The notes beneath the pieces are model-generated. The model was not told where the DNA came from. It made no database searches and saw only the letters and a list, made by a program, of their open reading frames with translations. A DNA stretch of 64,000 nucleotides from contig JABSSW010000007.1 in the NCBI GenBank assembly GCA_018902385.1, forward strand, positions 310,001-374,000, in the 5' to 3' direction. This stretch comes from Physcia stellaris (taxonomy: Eukaryota > Ascomycota > Lecanoromycetes > Caliciales > Physciaceae). The position numbers and the translations under genes were made by a program. Below, in pieces: positions 10,782 through 22,307 of this stretch. Position 1 is the first letter of the stretch. Each line of letters begins with the position of its first letter.

Positions 10782-11604
10782 ATGTCTGCACCTACCATCA
10801 AACTCCAGAGCTCCGACAATGCTGAGATCGTCGTTGGTATGTTACTTTGGATGCTCTTGTTAAAGACACTTGCTAACCAAAGTATTTAGAGCGCGAAATT
10901 GCCGAGCGTTCGTTCCTCATCAAGAACATGTTAGAGGATGTTGGCGATGAGGCGATCGACGATGCCATCCCTATCCCAAACGTGCGTACAGTAGCCCATA
11001 CAGATCAAGGCTTTACTGACTACCTCCACAGGTCAACGAGGCTGTTCTGAAGAAGGTCATCGAATGGTGCACTCACCACAAAGCCGACCCTCCTGCGACC
11101 AATGATGACGATTCCGACTCTCGCAAGAAGACAACCGACATCGAGGAGTGGGATCAGAAATTTATGCAAGTCGATCAGGAGATGCTGTTCGAGATCATCT
11201 TAGTATGACAGAGACCCTGCCCATCCACTATATCCATGCTAACTGATAACCGTAGGCTGCGAATTATCTCGACATCAAGCCTCTTCTCGATGTTGGCTGC
11301 AAAACTGTCGCCAACATGATTAAGGGCAAGACTCCTGAGGAGATTCGAAAGACATTCAACATCCAAAATGACTTCACTCCTGAAGAGGAGGATCAGATCC
11401 GTCGTGAGAACGAGTGGGCCGAGGAGTAAGTCGCTATCCCGCCCCGTTTGGTGATAGACATACTGATCCTCATCTAGTCGCTATATATCCATCGCCTTCG
11501 ACATTGCTTTCACGCTGTTGCGTAGTCCGTATTACGATATGGCTACTATGAAGGCCGCATTTTTGCGTGGGCGGTCATGGGTCGTAATACGGCAAGGCGT
11601 TTAG
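10782..11604 (+). CDS. SKP1, SCF ubiquitin ligase adaptor, with possible C-terminal extension
   Basis: Exons are 10782-10836, 10890-10981, 11032-11202, 11256-11425 and 11478-11604. The product begins [20 protein letters not shown] and carries the Skp1 POZ fold and the C-terminal F-box-binding helices ([20 protein letters not shown], then [13 protein letters not shown] and ENEWAE). Skp1 bridges cullin and F-box proteins, and also serves kinetochore and V-ATPase complexes. Fungal Skp1 normally ends in WAEDR. Here splicing of the last intron gives WAEDR followed by TAT instead of a stop, adding 40 residues to TAG at 11602-11604 (204 aa in total). If the last intron is kept, the protein ends WAEE (163 aa). 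The core is certain; the end is not. Confidence 0.93.
11527..11592. repeat. 11-bp inverted repeat in the SKP1 3' region
   Basis: CCGTATTACGA at 11527-11537 pairs exactly with TCGTAATACGG at 11582-11592, leaving a 44-nt loop. It lies in the possible SKP1 extension or 3' UTR. Its function is unknown. Confidence 0.6.
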
Positions 11605-12044
11605 ATGAAGTATGCTCTTTCCTTTTTGCTGGTGGTTTAAATGGCTTCATCATGGAGTATGTGGGGATCCTATGTGGGGAATGTGTGTCGTGGCACGGGT
11701 CTCATGGCAAGCCCCTTTAACGGTCAAGATGAGCATCCTTAAGGCTGCCTGTCTGCCTCCTAAAAGCATAGGTAGATAAGAGAAAAAGCATGCACCGATA
11801 TCACGTTTCCATATTGAGACTTCACCGTAAATCCTGATTGTTACAAAATAGTACTGTTAAGAAAACACTACAGCAAATCAACGGTCAAACGAGACGAGCG
11901 ATTACTTCTTCATGGACAAGGAGTCGAACAATCGTCCATGACTATAGTTGTTTCGCATGGCACAGCATACCAGTCTCCGCTTTAAACGTCTTTGGCTGTC
12001 GTTATTGAGGATGCCTGTAATTGTAGCTAGCATGCGCCTAACTT
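11605..12044. other. Convergent intergenic, SKP1 / RPL39
   Basis: This is the 3' flank of both genes. No other coding or repeat feature was recognised. Confidence 0.5.
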
Positions 12045-12589
12045 TCACCGCTGCGAGCCCGAGCCCCCATGTTCATCCTCTTTGAACGAGCACACGAGTC
12101 CTCTCGCGACAGTTTGAATCCGTTCCAGCTCCATGCAGCTCCTCCATATCCCGTCTAGATACCAATACGAGTCTTGCGCCAGTGCCTTCGCTTCGCGTTG
12201 TACCTATAGCCCGGCAACCCCAGTCAGCCAGAGACCTCGTTGATTCAAGTTTCTCTCCCCCAAATCTTGCCAGTCATATCATTGTATCTTCTGTGACTTA
12301 CCGGATAGTGTTGCCAGTCCTCAAGCGGATCCATTGTGGGATTGGGCGGTTTTGCTTCTGCGCTTTGGCGAGCTTCTGCTTTGTGCGGAAGGACTTGTGG
12401 GACTAAGCGTGTTGTCAGCTTCGATGCCTGGCGTTATCTGGAACAAAGCATAGCAAGATTTCACTTACAGGCATCTTGGGGGATGCTCGTGGGCGCTTTC
12501 GCTATGTCGGAGGGATCCTTCGTTGGTGATCGAAATTCGAATTTGGGTGTGGGCAGCTTTCCGTTAGCGTCCACTAGCGAGAATCTCAT
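12045..12589 (-). other. Long out-of-frame ORF overlapping RPL39 (candidate dual-coding frame or long uORF)
   Basis: An ATG at 12589, 115 nt upstream of the RPL39 start, opens a frame beginning MRFSLVDANGKLPTPKFEF. Using exactly the RPL39 introns, it remains open through exon 1 (joining ...IPQDA to FPQVL), exon 2 (...[11 protein letters not shown]) and exon 3 ([18 protein letters not shown]...). It continues past the RPL39 stop to TGA at 12047-12045, about 126 codons in all. The frame is shifted relative to RPL39. I recognise no domain. It could be a real second product, a translated uORF that controls RPL39, or chance. Confidence 0.35.
12155..12474 (-). CDS. 60S ribosomal protein eL39 (RPL39)
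   Basis: Three exons: 12474-12469 (only ATG CCT), 12402-12302 and 12203-12155, encoding 51 residues. The product reads [20 protein letters not shown], then [19 protein letters not shown] and ends [12 protein letters not shown]. This is the full and highly conserved eL39, which lines the ribosomal exit tunnel. Introns are 12468-12403 (GTAAGT start) and 12301-12204. The six-base first coding exon makes the gene easy to miss. A longer reading frame overlaps it out of phase on the same strand (12589-12045). Confidence 0.96.
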
Positions 12590-13512
12590 ATCACGTGATT
12601 AGCCATAAGAGTAAGCCAGAGGATGAATTGACTGTGCCTCTCAACACTACTATGACTACTTCAACTTTACAACACACCATTCATTCGCCTGACGCGGTTT
12701 GATCTTGATCCAAATCACACATGGTTTCCCGTAGTTGGAAGGCCGAACTTGAGGCCATGAATGCTGACGCCTGGATGAAGCCACGAGGCTTTCGGAGCTT
12801 AGGGTCCAATGCAAGCCAACAAAAAGCGCCATCCGAGCGCGCAAATGGGATGAATCACCACTGTTGTGGTCACTATCGTGGGAGCGAGTCTAGCCCACCA
12901 CGAGGCAGCGGATGACTCAAAGGTGAATGTATCGTACGATGCCTTTCACCAATATCTACGACCATGCTTGTTCACCGCCAGGAGACAGTCAACGACTGGT
13001 TTCAGTATCTCTATTATGACTGCCTACAGTCATACCCTTAGGGGACGACTTAAGGTACTCCCCCCAATTCGGCCTCGCTTAGAGCCCGAGCTCGCCCCGA
13101 TGATCGCTTGACAGAAGACTGGGCCAATCGCTACCAAGCGCGGGGCAATCTCATCCCGGATTTATGAACCCTTATGAATTTGGTAGACAACCCGAGCCTC
13201 CGGCCTGTATATTGCGACTGATAGCAGTCACTCTCTGTTTTCTCGTCGTCGTTCTTTTCCTGTATATTGCTGCCTTACGTTTATGGCTACCGCCACTTAG
13301 ACCTTCTGCACTCCCTGCTGTCATCTCCGACTCATTATTCAAGTATATTAGCCCTTGCTTTCCTCTCATATCTCTTCCTTGTGAGGCACATTCTTTTACT
13401 ATCCTCAATTTCTCTGCAGCGTCGATCGCCATTGCAAGAGACCGCCCTCTTCATTCACAATCTCGCATAGCTCCAGTCAAGCTTTACAGGCCCGGAGGGG
13501 CACCTGTCCGCC
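12590..13512. other. Divergent upstream region, RPL39 / ABC transporter
   Basis: Several short frames occur on both strands without recognisable motifs. Pyrimidine-rich stretches at about 13230-13390 fit a fungal promoter and leader for the ABC transporter. Confidence 0.5.
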
Positions 13513-16500
13513 ATGGACAGTACCGCAGGGGACCTCAATCATGCCGCGCAAGAGATTGAGCTGAACGAGAAGGAACAAAACACACATATACAGGAGCACA
13601 AAAGCTTTTCGGAGAAGGATGCGATTGGGGAGAAGAAGGAGCTAAACACACGATCTTCGGGATCTTCTTCACAAGATGAGACGGCACTGGCCAAATTAGA
13701 CCCCAACGTCGTCAAAATCGGCGAAGTCAAGTTTGGAGAAGAAGCCTATGCACATTTGCCGGACGACGAAAAGGAGATCGTGAAGCGGCAGCTTCATTTG
13801 CCCACCACCAAAGTCAATTATGCAACCCTTTTCAGATATGCAACCAGAAACGATATTTTGATCATTGTCATAAGTTCTATCTGTGCCATCGCTGGTGGGG
13901 CAGCAATGCCTCTAATGACGGTATCCTCAACCATAGTAATTACCACTTCCACTAGATCACTAATTTGTACATACAGGTTGTCTTCGGTCAGCTAGCAGGC
14001 GCCTTTCAAGGCTTTTTCTTAGGAACAACATCCAGGAGCGAGTTCAATAGTACATTAGGGTCCACTACACTCTACTTTGTCTACCTAGCCATTGGCGAGC
14101 TTGTCACCATATATGTCTGCACTGCTGGCTTCATTTACACTGGGGAACACATTACCCAGAAAATTCGAGAACAGTACCTCGCAGCTATCCTCCGCCAGAA
14201 CATTGCTTTCTTCGATAAGTTAGGCGCTGGTGAGATTACGACGAGAATTACAGCAGATACAAATCTCGTACAAGACGGTATCTCGGAAAAGATCGCTCTC
14301 ACACTAACTGCTTTAGCGACCTTTGTCACGGCTTTTATCATCGCCTTCATCAAATACTGGAAACTGACTCTTATCCTATCGTCAACGGTATTCGCTATTG
14401 TTTTCGTTATGGCTACAGGTTCTAGGTTTATCATCAAATATAACAAGCAGTCGCTCGTATCCTATGCAATAGGAGGTTCTGTTGCTGAAGAAGTCGTCAG
14501 CTCTATCCGCAACACTACGGCTTTTGGCACTCAGGACAAACTCGCCAAAAAATATGAAGTGCATCTGAAGGAAGCCATGAAATGGGGTCTCAAGCTCAAG
14601 ACTGCTTTGGCTATCATGATTGCGGGCATGATGGGCATCATATACCTGAACTACAGCCTTTCTTTCTGGCAAGGGTCTCGTTATTTAGTCGCTGGCGAGA
14701 TGTCCCTGTCAGATGTGCTTGTTATCATGCTCTCAATCATGATAGGAGCATTTTCTTTGGGGAACGTTGCACCAAATGGGCAATCTTTCACTACGGCCCT
14801 AGCTGCAGCTGCCAAAATATACAGCACGATTGACCGTGTATCGCCTTTGGATCCCATGTCCGATCATGGGGAGAAGCTTGATCACATTGAAGGTACCGTG
14901 GAGTTGAGAAACATCAAGCACATCTACCCTTCCAGAGCCGAGGTGACGGTGATGAAGGATGTCAACCTCACCGTACCGGCTGGCAAGACCACGGCTTTAG
15001 TTGGGGCTTCCGGTAGTGGGAAGAGTACTATCATTGGACTTGTTGAAAGATTCTATGATCCTGTGGGCGGTAGTGTCTATCTCGATGGTCATGATGTTTC
15101 CAAGCTGAATCTGCGGTGGCTTCGACAACAAATCTCGCTAGTCAGTCAGGAACCAACCTTGTTCGGTACCACCATCTACGGTAACATTCAACATGGACTT
15201 ATTGGCACTCGATATGAGAAGGCTGGCCTAGAGGAACAGAAAGAGCTCATCATCAATGCTGCAAAGAAGGCAAATGCTCACGACTTTGTTTCTGGCCTTC
15301 CTGAAGGATACGAGACGAATGTTGGGGAACGTGGCTTCCTGCTTTCGGGTGGCCAAAAGCAGCGTATAGCAATCGCTCGGGCCGTGGTTAGTGATCCGAA
15401 AATCCTCTTGCTTGACGAGGCCACATCTGCTCTAGACACCAAGTCTGAAGGCGTGGTGCAAGCTGCGCTTGATAAAGCTGCTCAGGGCAGAACGACTATC
15501 GTCATTGCTCATCGACTCTCAACCATTAAAACAGCCGACAACATCGTAGTTATGGCCGAAGGACGCATTGTTGAACAGGGTACTCATAACGAGCTAGTAG
15601 AGCGAAGGAGCGCATATTATAACCTAGTTGAAGCTCAGCGGATAGTGGAGGAAAAGGAAGGTCAAAACACTGGCAATGAAGAAGACTCGAATGATCTTGA
15701 CGAGAAGCTTTACAAGACAGCATCTTCCGGGGAGACAGGTGTAGTTGAAGCCGACCCAGACGACGAGAACGTGCGTAACAAGCTAAATCACACAACCACT
15801 TCCAAGTCGGTATCAAGTATGCTCTTGCAAAACAAAGCAAAGCAACCGAACGCACATTATTCACTATGGACATTAATCAAACTGGTTGGAAGTTTCAATC
15901 GACCCGAACTCTGGCTGATGTTCTTTGCATTATTCTGGTCCATCGTTGCAGGAGGCGGCAACCCTACGCAGGCCGTTTTCTTCGCAAATGCTCTCGGCGC
16001 CCTCTCTCTGCCTCCTAGCATGTACGATAAATTGAGACATGATGCCAATTTCTGGTCCCTCATGTATCTCGTGCTAGCGATTGTGCAAATCATTGCGTTC
16101 TGCTGCCAGGGGGTAGCTTTTGCAGTTTGTTCCGAACGATTGGTTTATCGTACGAGAAACAGGGCCTTTCGTGCAATGCTTCGTCAGGACATCGCATTCT
16201 TCGACAAAGAAGAGAATTCCGCAGGCGCTCTGACTTCCTTTCTCTCCACTGAAACCACACACCTTGCCGGCATGAGCGGCACAACGCTTGGTACGCTACT
16301 TTTGGTTTGTACCACTCTTGTCGCAGCAACCGCAGTATCCCTCGCCATTGCCTGGAAACTCGCTCTGGTCTGTACTGCCACCGTACCGATTCTCTTGGGC
16401 TGTGGTTTCTTTCGATTTTGGATGCTCGCACATTTTCAAACCAGAGCAAAGAAAGCCTACACAGGCTCTGCCAGTTATGCATGCGAGGCAACTTCTGCTA

Positions 16501-17633
16501 TCCGTACTGTAGCCTCCTTGACTCGAGAGGAAGATGTTTGGGAGCATTACCACCAATCACTGGTCGATCAAGGCAAGAAGAGCCTAGTGTCAATACTCAA
16601 ATCATCGGCACTCTACGCTTCATCCCAAGCATTCATGTTCTTGTGCATGGCCTTGGGCTTCTGGTACGGAGGTACCCTTATTGCCAACGGCGAGCTCACG
16701 ATGCTGCAATTCTTTCTCTGCTTCTCCGCTGTTATCTTCGGCGCTCAGTCTGCGGGCACTATCTTCTCATTCGCACCTGACATGGGAAAAGCCAAACATG
16801 CAGCTAATGAGCTCAAGACTCTGTTCGATCGAAAACCGGAAATAGATTGTTGGTCACCTGACGGGGAAAGGATTGATGACATCGAAGGTACGATTGAATT
16901 CAGAGATGTCCACTTCAGGTATCCAACTAGGCCAGAGCAGCCCGTTCTTCGGGGCTTGAACCTTACCGTCAAACCTGGGCAGTACGTCGCATTGGTTGGT
17001 GCGAGTGGCTGCGGCAAGTCAACAACGGTAGCCCTACTAGAACGTTTCTACGACCCGCTAGCTGGCGGCATCTTTGTCGACGGCAAGGAAATCTCAAGCC
17101 TGAACGTCAACGACTACCGCGGCTTCCTCGCACTCGTGAGTCAGGAACCAACGCTGTATCTAGGTTCAATCCGAGAAAATGTGCTACTGGGCGCCGACAA
17201 GGAAGATGTACCAGAGGAAGCTATCATTCAAGCCTGCAAGGACGCCAATATACATGACTTCATCCTCTCGTTACCAGACGGTTTCTCCACCATCGTTGGT
17301 TACAAAGGTAGTATGTTATCAGGTGGTCAAAAGCAACGAATCGCCATTGCTCGCGCCCTTCTACGCAATCCTCGGATCTTGCTCCTTGACGAAGCCACTT
17401 CAGCTCTTGACTCTGAGTCTGAAAAGGTTGTACAAGCAGCCTTGGACGCGGCGGCCCAGGGCAGAACCACAATAGCCGTCGCACACCGATTGAGCACGAT
17501 TCAAAAAGCGGATATGATCTACGTTTTCGATCAAGGCAAGATCGTGGAGCACGGAACCCATCACGAGCTTCTGAAGGCTCGAGGGAAGTACTTTGAACTG
17601 GTCAATTTGCAGAGTTTAGGAAAGATGGAATAG
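13513..17633 (+). CDS. Full-size ABC-B (MDR1/Pmd1-type) multidrug transporter
   Basis: Two exons, 13513-13920 and 13977-17633, give 1,354 residues. The order is TMD1-NBD1-TMD2-NBD2. The N-terminal 110 residues are hydrophilic and charged. NBD1 has Walker A GASGSGKST (about 478-486) and signature LSGGQKQR (about 591), followed by ILLLDEATSALD. NBD2 has GASGCGKST (about 1144) and LSGGQKQR (about 1250), with the same Walker B. All catalytic motifs are intact in both halves, and the length matches fungal P-glycoprotein-like exporters of the plasma membrane. Substrates cannot be told from sequence; relatives export azoles and other hydrophobic toxins. The 56-bp intron sits at the end of the first membrane helix (PLMT/VVFGQ). 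No biosynthetic cluster is adjacent, so a general efflux role is more likely than a metabolite-specific one. Confidence 0.95.
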
Positions 17634-17990
17634 TATATTAGCGTGACTCCGCTCAATTCGCTTTTTTGTCTTGCATGGCGATGGTGTTGAAAGTGACGAT
17701 GTTGGGGCAACGGTACCAATGGACTTCTAATCTCCAGCCATTTTTCGTTTCTTTGTACATTTTCAACCATCTAAATAGCGTTTAGTAACAATCAACGTAC
17801 GAAATTCTTTCAAAAATTGGAGTCTCACCTTGACTGTCTTTTGCAATGACGCTTGCTTTCTTTTCCCTGATCCGGTCCGTAAGGGCTTCGTAGCTGATGG
17901 CTAATATTCCTTACCCCAGACCGATACCTTCACCACCTTCTCAAGGCCATCAGTCAATAATATAGGTACGTGGTAACCCCCACAGCATAC
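17634..17990. other. Convergent intergenic, ABC transporter / SWI5
   Basis: This is the 3' flank of both genes. Nothing else was recognised. Confidence 0.5.
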
Positions 17991-18660
17991 TTAATCTCCT
18001 TCCGCAACCCCAAACTCCTCATACACATCAACGATCCTCACCCCTCGCTGGTCGGCAATAAGACCGATGAGTCCTTGGCCGATGTCTCGTATCTCGTTGT
18101 ACTTATGTAAGAGCTTGATATGCTTGGACACCGTGGCTTGGGCATCTGGATCCCTAGATAATGGAGGACGTGTATGAGTACGACGGTCTACGCTATCTCG
18201 ATGCTCGTATTTGAATCCCACTTTTCCGAAAGAGAGACGGGCTCAGTCTCTAGAGATGCACAAGGACACGAGGACAGGAGCACCAAGAACAATAACGAAG
18301 TTTCAGAGCTACCAAGAGGAAGCCCAAGTCTAGAAAGACAATCACAGTCGATTAACTCACTTTAGCTTAGCAGCAATTTCGGCCTTTTTTGCCCTCGTTT
18401 CTTCGATCTGACTTTCAAGAGTCGAGATCCGGGCTTCCATGTCAGTCTAACAGTTGTCTCACGTCAACCATGATCCAACTACTCCTACGCCTTGCTCGAC
18501 CTCGAACAATACTCGTAGGTAGCGAATACGACAAACTTACTATCCTCTTGGCCTCTATGGCATCAGCTTCTGACCATGCAGTCGCTCCGTTACTCGTACT
18601 AGTCTCACTGACTGCAGAGTGGTCTCCGCTCTTGGCAGACCTGGGATCTGGAGGCGGCAT
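17991..18660 (-). CDS. SWI5/SAE3-type recombination mediator
   Basis: Three exons, 18660-18541, 18446-18361 and 18153-17991, give 122 residues. The N-terminus is low-complexity. The middle is a predicted coiled coil (DMEARISTLESQIEETRAKK). The C-terminus carries the Swi5 signature HIKLLHKYNEIRDIGQGLIG followed by LIADQRGVRIVDVYEEFGV. Swi5 with Sfr1 stimulates Rad51/Dmc1 strand exchange and acts in the nucleus. The reading frame is conserved across all three junctions (phases 0 and 2), and the donors are GTAAGT and GTGAGT. The stop is TAA at 17993-17991. Length and domain order match fungal Swi5. I am confident of the family. Confidence 0.9.
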
Positions 18661-19151
18661 CCTCCTTGGATACGAGCCTTGAAAGGCTGTTGATGCGCTT
18701 GCAACAGAAGCATGAAAGGGCTTGGCACCTTTTAGCCCTAACCACGGAACAGGACGCTAGCGTATGCCGCAAATCATTCGAACGGTTCTACAACCGAGTC
18801 GAAGATCCATAATAACACTCAAGGACTGCGTAAGCGTAATGCGTACGCAAGGCCGAGTTCTACAAGCTTGTATGTTCGTTGGCTACCCTTTTCAAAGGAT
18901 GACGCAGGGTGCAGGTCAAAAACCCCACAGAGAGCGAAAGGATCGAGCATCACAGTGATTGACGAGGGCAGAGCAAGGACAATCGTCAGTAGTGCCCCCA
19001 CCAGGGTAGCTCACTGGTAATAGGATTCCTGGATGCCGTTTCATGCGGGCATTCGGGCAAGACCATGTTGCTTTCGGGTAATACGGCCAGAGGCAACACG
19101 AGGAAGGTCTGTGCCAACCCTTCAAACGCCTGCGATCCACACGGCTCTCTG
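18661..19151. other. Intergenic, SWI5 upstream to transposon
   Basis: I see no supported gene. This is ordinary composition up to the outer edge of the pogo-like element. Confidence 0.5.
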
Positions 19152-21552
19152 TAGCCGAAAGTCAGAACCCTCCTGCGCTAGTCGCTTGGAAAAGCCCACC
19201 TCAAAAAGATAATCGCCTCAAAAAGCCAAAATCGAGATGTTTTTCTTCGCAATACCATAACATATGCAATAATGCTCTGATTTTATTGATTTTTGCGTCG
19301 TTGTGAAACTCGTTTTCTGCGTTACAAATCATACACATAAAATTAATTCATTGATCGAAAAGTGATGATGATGTTGAATTTTGAAATTGTTGACTTTCGA
19401 AATTCACAACGAAATCGAAATTTTTCGAATTCGCTACATCACATTCAATCATTTATTTTCTATTGAAACTTGATGATTTGAATAATTTTATGTATGTATT
19501 AATGTTTCAAAAATCGACATAATTCGTCGTCGCGATTAATGCGTTGAAACGCATTACTTTTTCGAAAAATTGAAATTTCTTTTTTTCGTTTTCAAATTTT
19601 TTTTTTTTCAGATTTTTTCTCATCGATATTCGAATTCTGTACAAATGTTTTAAACGTTTCGAGCACAAACGAATAAAAACTGACGTATTTCATTTTTTTT
19701 ACGTTATTTATATTCAATGTTTCGATCACGACGATTTCGACGTTTTCGAAATTTTCGTCATTTTCGTTGTTTTGATTTTCGTTTTGTTTTTTTTGTTTTT
19801 TTGCAAATTTTCGTTGAATTTTGCGTTGTTTCGTTTTTTTGTTTTTTGTTTTTTTTGCAATATACATAAATTTACATTTTTTTGCTGTGATGATTTCGAA
19901 TGTAAATGTTTTGTATTTTCGAAAATTCGCTCGTTTTTTGCGTTTGACGATTGTTTTCAATGCAAAATCAAAATTTCGCGTATGAAATTCGAAAATATAA
20001 ATCAATCGACGAATGATTTTGACGAATCGTCGCATATGTAATGAATTGATGTTGTAAAATTCGTGTTTTTGATGAAAATGATTCAAAAATCGAAACGTTT
20101 TTCGCATTGTTGTTGACTCGCGCGAAATTCTATTCAGAAATTCGAAATTCTGCATAAAAAATGTATTAAAACGAGCAATTTCAACGTCTGTTCGTTCGAA
20201 TATTCGATTTCGTATGAAATTTAAAACGATATCAAAATTAAAAAGATATATATCAATGCGACGTCAGACGTTTTTAATTGTTTTTTTGATAAATGCAAAA
20301 AAACGAAACAATGTCAAAACGATCAAAAATTTCAAACGAATAAATTTATTGTCATCATTGCGAATGATTTTGTCAATGACATTCTCATGAATTTGTTTGT
20401 ATGATTGAAACATTTCAACATTCAACGATTGAATGAAATGTGTAAAATGAACAAAAAGTTTGAACAGTTTGATATCGTGAACATCGATCAAAGCGAAAAA
20501 TTCGTGAATCATGTGAAATTCGAAATCGTTTACAATGAATAAAATTCATTTGTTTTTGCGTTTCTTTTTCGATGTGTTCGATAAAATGATTCATTTATTT
20601 CAATGCGAATTCGTCATTGTTGTAATCATTGAACGACGTTTCGAATTTGACGTTTTTGTCGAATTTATTATGCATGATTCATTTATGTAAAACGTTGACA
20701 TTTTTCATGATCAAAAAAAAAATATAATTTCGTCAACGACATTGCAAAAAATGATTAAAATTCGATTTCGCAACGAAATTCGAAACATTTATTTCACGAT
20801 TTTAACAACTGTGCAATAATTACGATTATTCGAATTCGATATAACGTTTTTTTTTCTTTTGCTTTTATCGAATGTAACGATTACACGAGTTTTGACACAA
20901 TCAACGCGAAAACTCGTCTCGTTCATGTTTCACATATTATCGAATTGTATGTTCAATTCAATCACGAGTTTTTGTAACTTGTCGAAATATTTTTTCAACG
21001 TGATTTCGAAATTGACATTCTTTTTATTGATATTTAAAAAACGTTGAATAATTTTTTTTGAATTGTGAATTGCGTTTGAAAAAACGTGTAAATCAATTTT
21101 TTTTTATGAAAATCGTCAAAAAATCGTCACGTTTCAAAATGTAATTGACAATTTCAACAACGAATTTCGAAATCGATGACATGTTCATATCATCGAAACG
21201 TTTCAAATAATGAAATAACGAAATTTTTTGATTTTCATTAAAACGATTTTGTGATTGAAATCGAATGAATTTCGAATCGTTTTCGTTGACGCGTTTTTGA
21301 AAATTTTTCGATTTGAAATCATGATAACGAGCGCATTTTGCAATTGTTTCGAAATCGTCGTTAATTCAAGTTTCAATGATTTTTAAATAACGTTTTTCAC
21401 GCGCGTAATATTCGAGTTTTGCTTTCGTCATGATGTGATGATGATTGTAAAATAAAAAACGAAATTTCGATGTTTTGATTCTTTGAGACGATTATCTTTT
21501 TGAGATGAACTCCTTCAAGCGACTAGCGCAAGAAGATCCTGACCTTCGGCTA
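19152..21552 (-). mobile_element. Decayed pogo/Fot1-like (Tc1/mariner superfamily) DNA transposon
   Basis: The outermost bases form a long imperfect inverted repeat. TAGCCGAAAGTCAG from 19152 mirrors the sequence ending at 21552, and the match runs inward about 75 bp through GCGCTAGTCGCTTG and CTCAAAAAGATAATCG. The paired copies differ, as far as I can align them, only by transitions. The terminal TA on each side could be the TA target duplication typical of this superfamily. The interior (about 19250-21480) is AT-rich with CC and GG essentially missing. Minus-strand frames match parts of fungal pogo transposase in the right order. The element is inactive, with many stops between the recognisable parts. 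Confidence 0.82.
19592..20512 (-). pseudogene. Remnant of a pogo-type DDE transposase
   Basis: The minus-strand frame at 20512-20264 contains HDIKLFKLFVHFTHFIQSLN followed by VEMFQSYKQIHENVI. This aligns with the conserved DDE_1 block of pogo-like transposases, usually HDI.LFKLPPHTTHLLQPLD then VGVFQPYKHWH. The frame at 20155-19592 follows with the usual basic C-terminal region (KRKKRANFRKYKTFTFEIIT, comparable to the KR-rich then LTVEEGQ-like segment). Changes at conserved sites are Pro to Phe/Ser, Asp to Asn, Gly to Glu and Val to Met, while His and Gln codons survive. These are what C-to-T at CpC/CpT on either strand would give. No intact ORF remains. Confidence 0.75.
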
Positions 21553-22307
21553 ATCACCCTTGCGGGGAATACCCTTTGCAGAGCGATACTTGGCTATCCA
21601 CAAATCCTGTCGTTTCTGTAAAGACAAAGAAAAAAGCCTTTTGGGAAATGGTAGCAGCCTTCCTGAAGAGGCTGAAAGAGACAAAGAGAGGTCCAAGCCA
21701 TGATCTGCAGCCCAAAGCCCCCAAGTCCAACTGACCAAGGCCGTGTCCGCAAGCTAGTTAATCATGTTCCTTTTACCCCTGACTACGGTAACTTACTTCT
21801 TTCACGTTACCACATCCGGCATTTGGAACGTCGTCCCTCCTCCTGTCATCCTTTCAATTTCCTCTGAGCCTATCCTATCCGCGCGTCTCGCCATTGGTCA
21901 CAAAGATTTCATCCTTGGGGGCTTCAGCTGACGAATTCGCCAGATTCTGCTTGGCATGCCCGCAGTGGGTTTAGAGCCTCACGTCTCTTGACCCAGAACG
22001 TTACCAAGCCACGCCGTCCCCTCGTGTCGAGGCGGGGATAGAAATGGAATCCTGGGCGTTGGGCGTGGATGGTTGATCTCCTACATCTTCTTTGCTCTCC
22101 TTCTCTTTCTCTCTGTCCCAGTGACACAGTAAAGCCTGACTCTTTGGGGTCGTTACATTCGTTGTTGGCTATCTCCTCTCTCGTTTTCGAGTATCACAGT
22201 TGTTCAACATTCTTCCTAATAATATCTTAATCGTCCTTTCTCCGTCCTGGACGTACCCGAATACCTTCGATCCTTCATTCTTATGACATATAAGTGACTT
22301 TCCCAAC
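21553..22307. other. Intergenic, upstream of chitin deacetylase
   Basis: No gene is supported. The 150 bp before the start codon are pyrimidine-rich, as expected for a fungal promoter or 5' leader. Confidence 0.5.
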
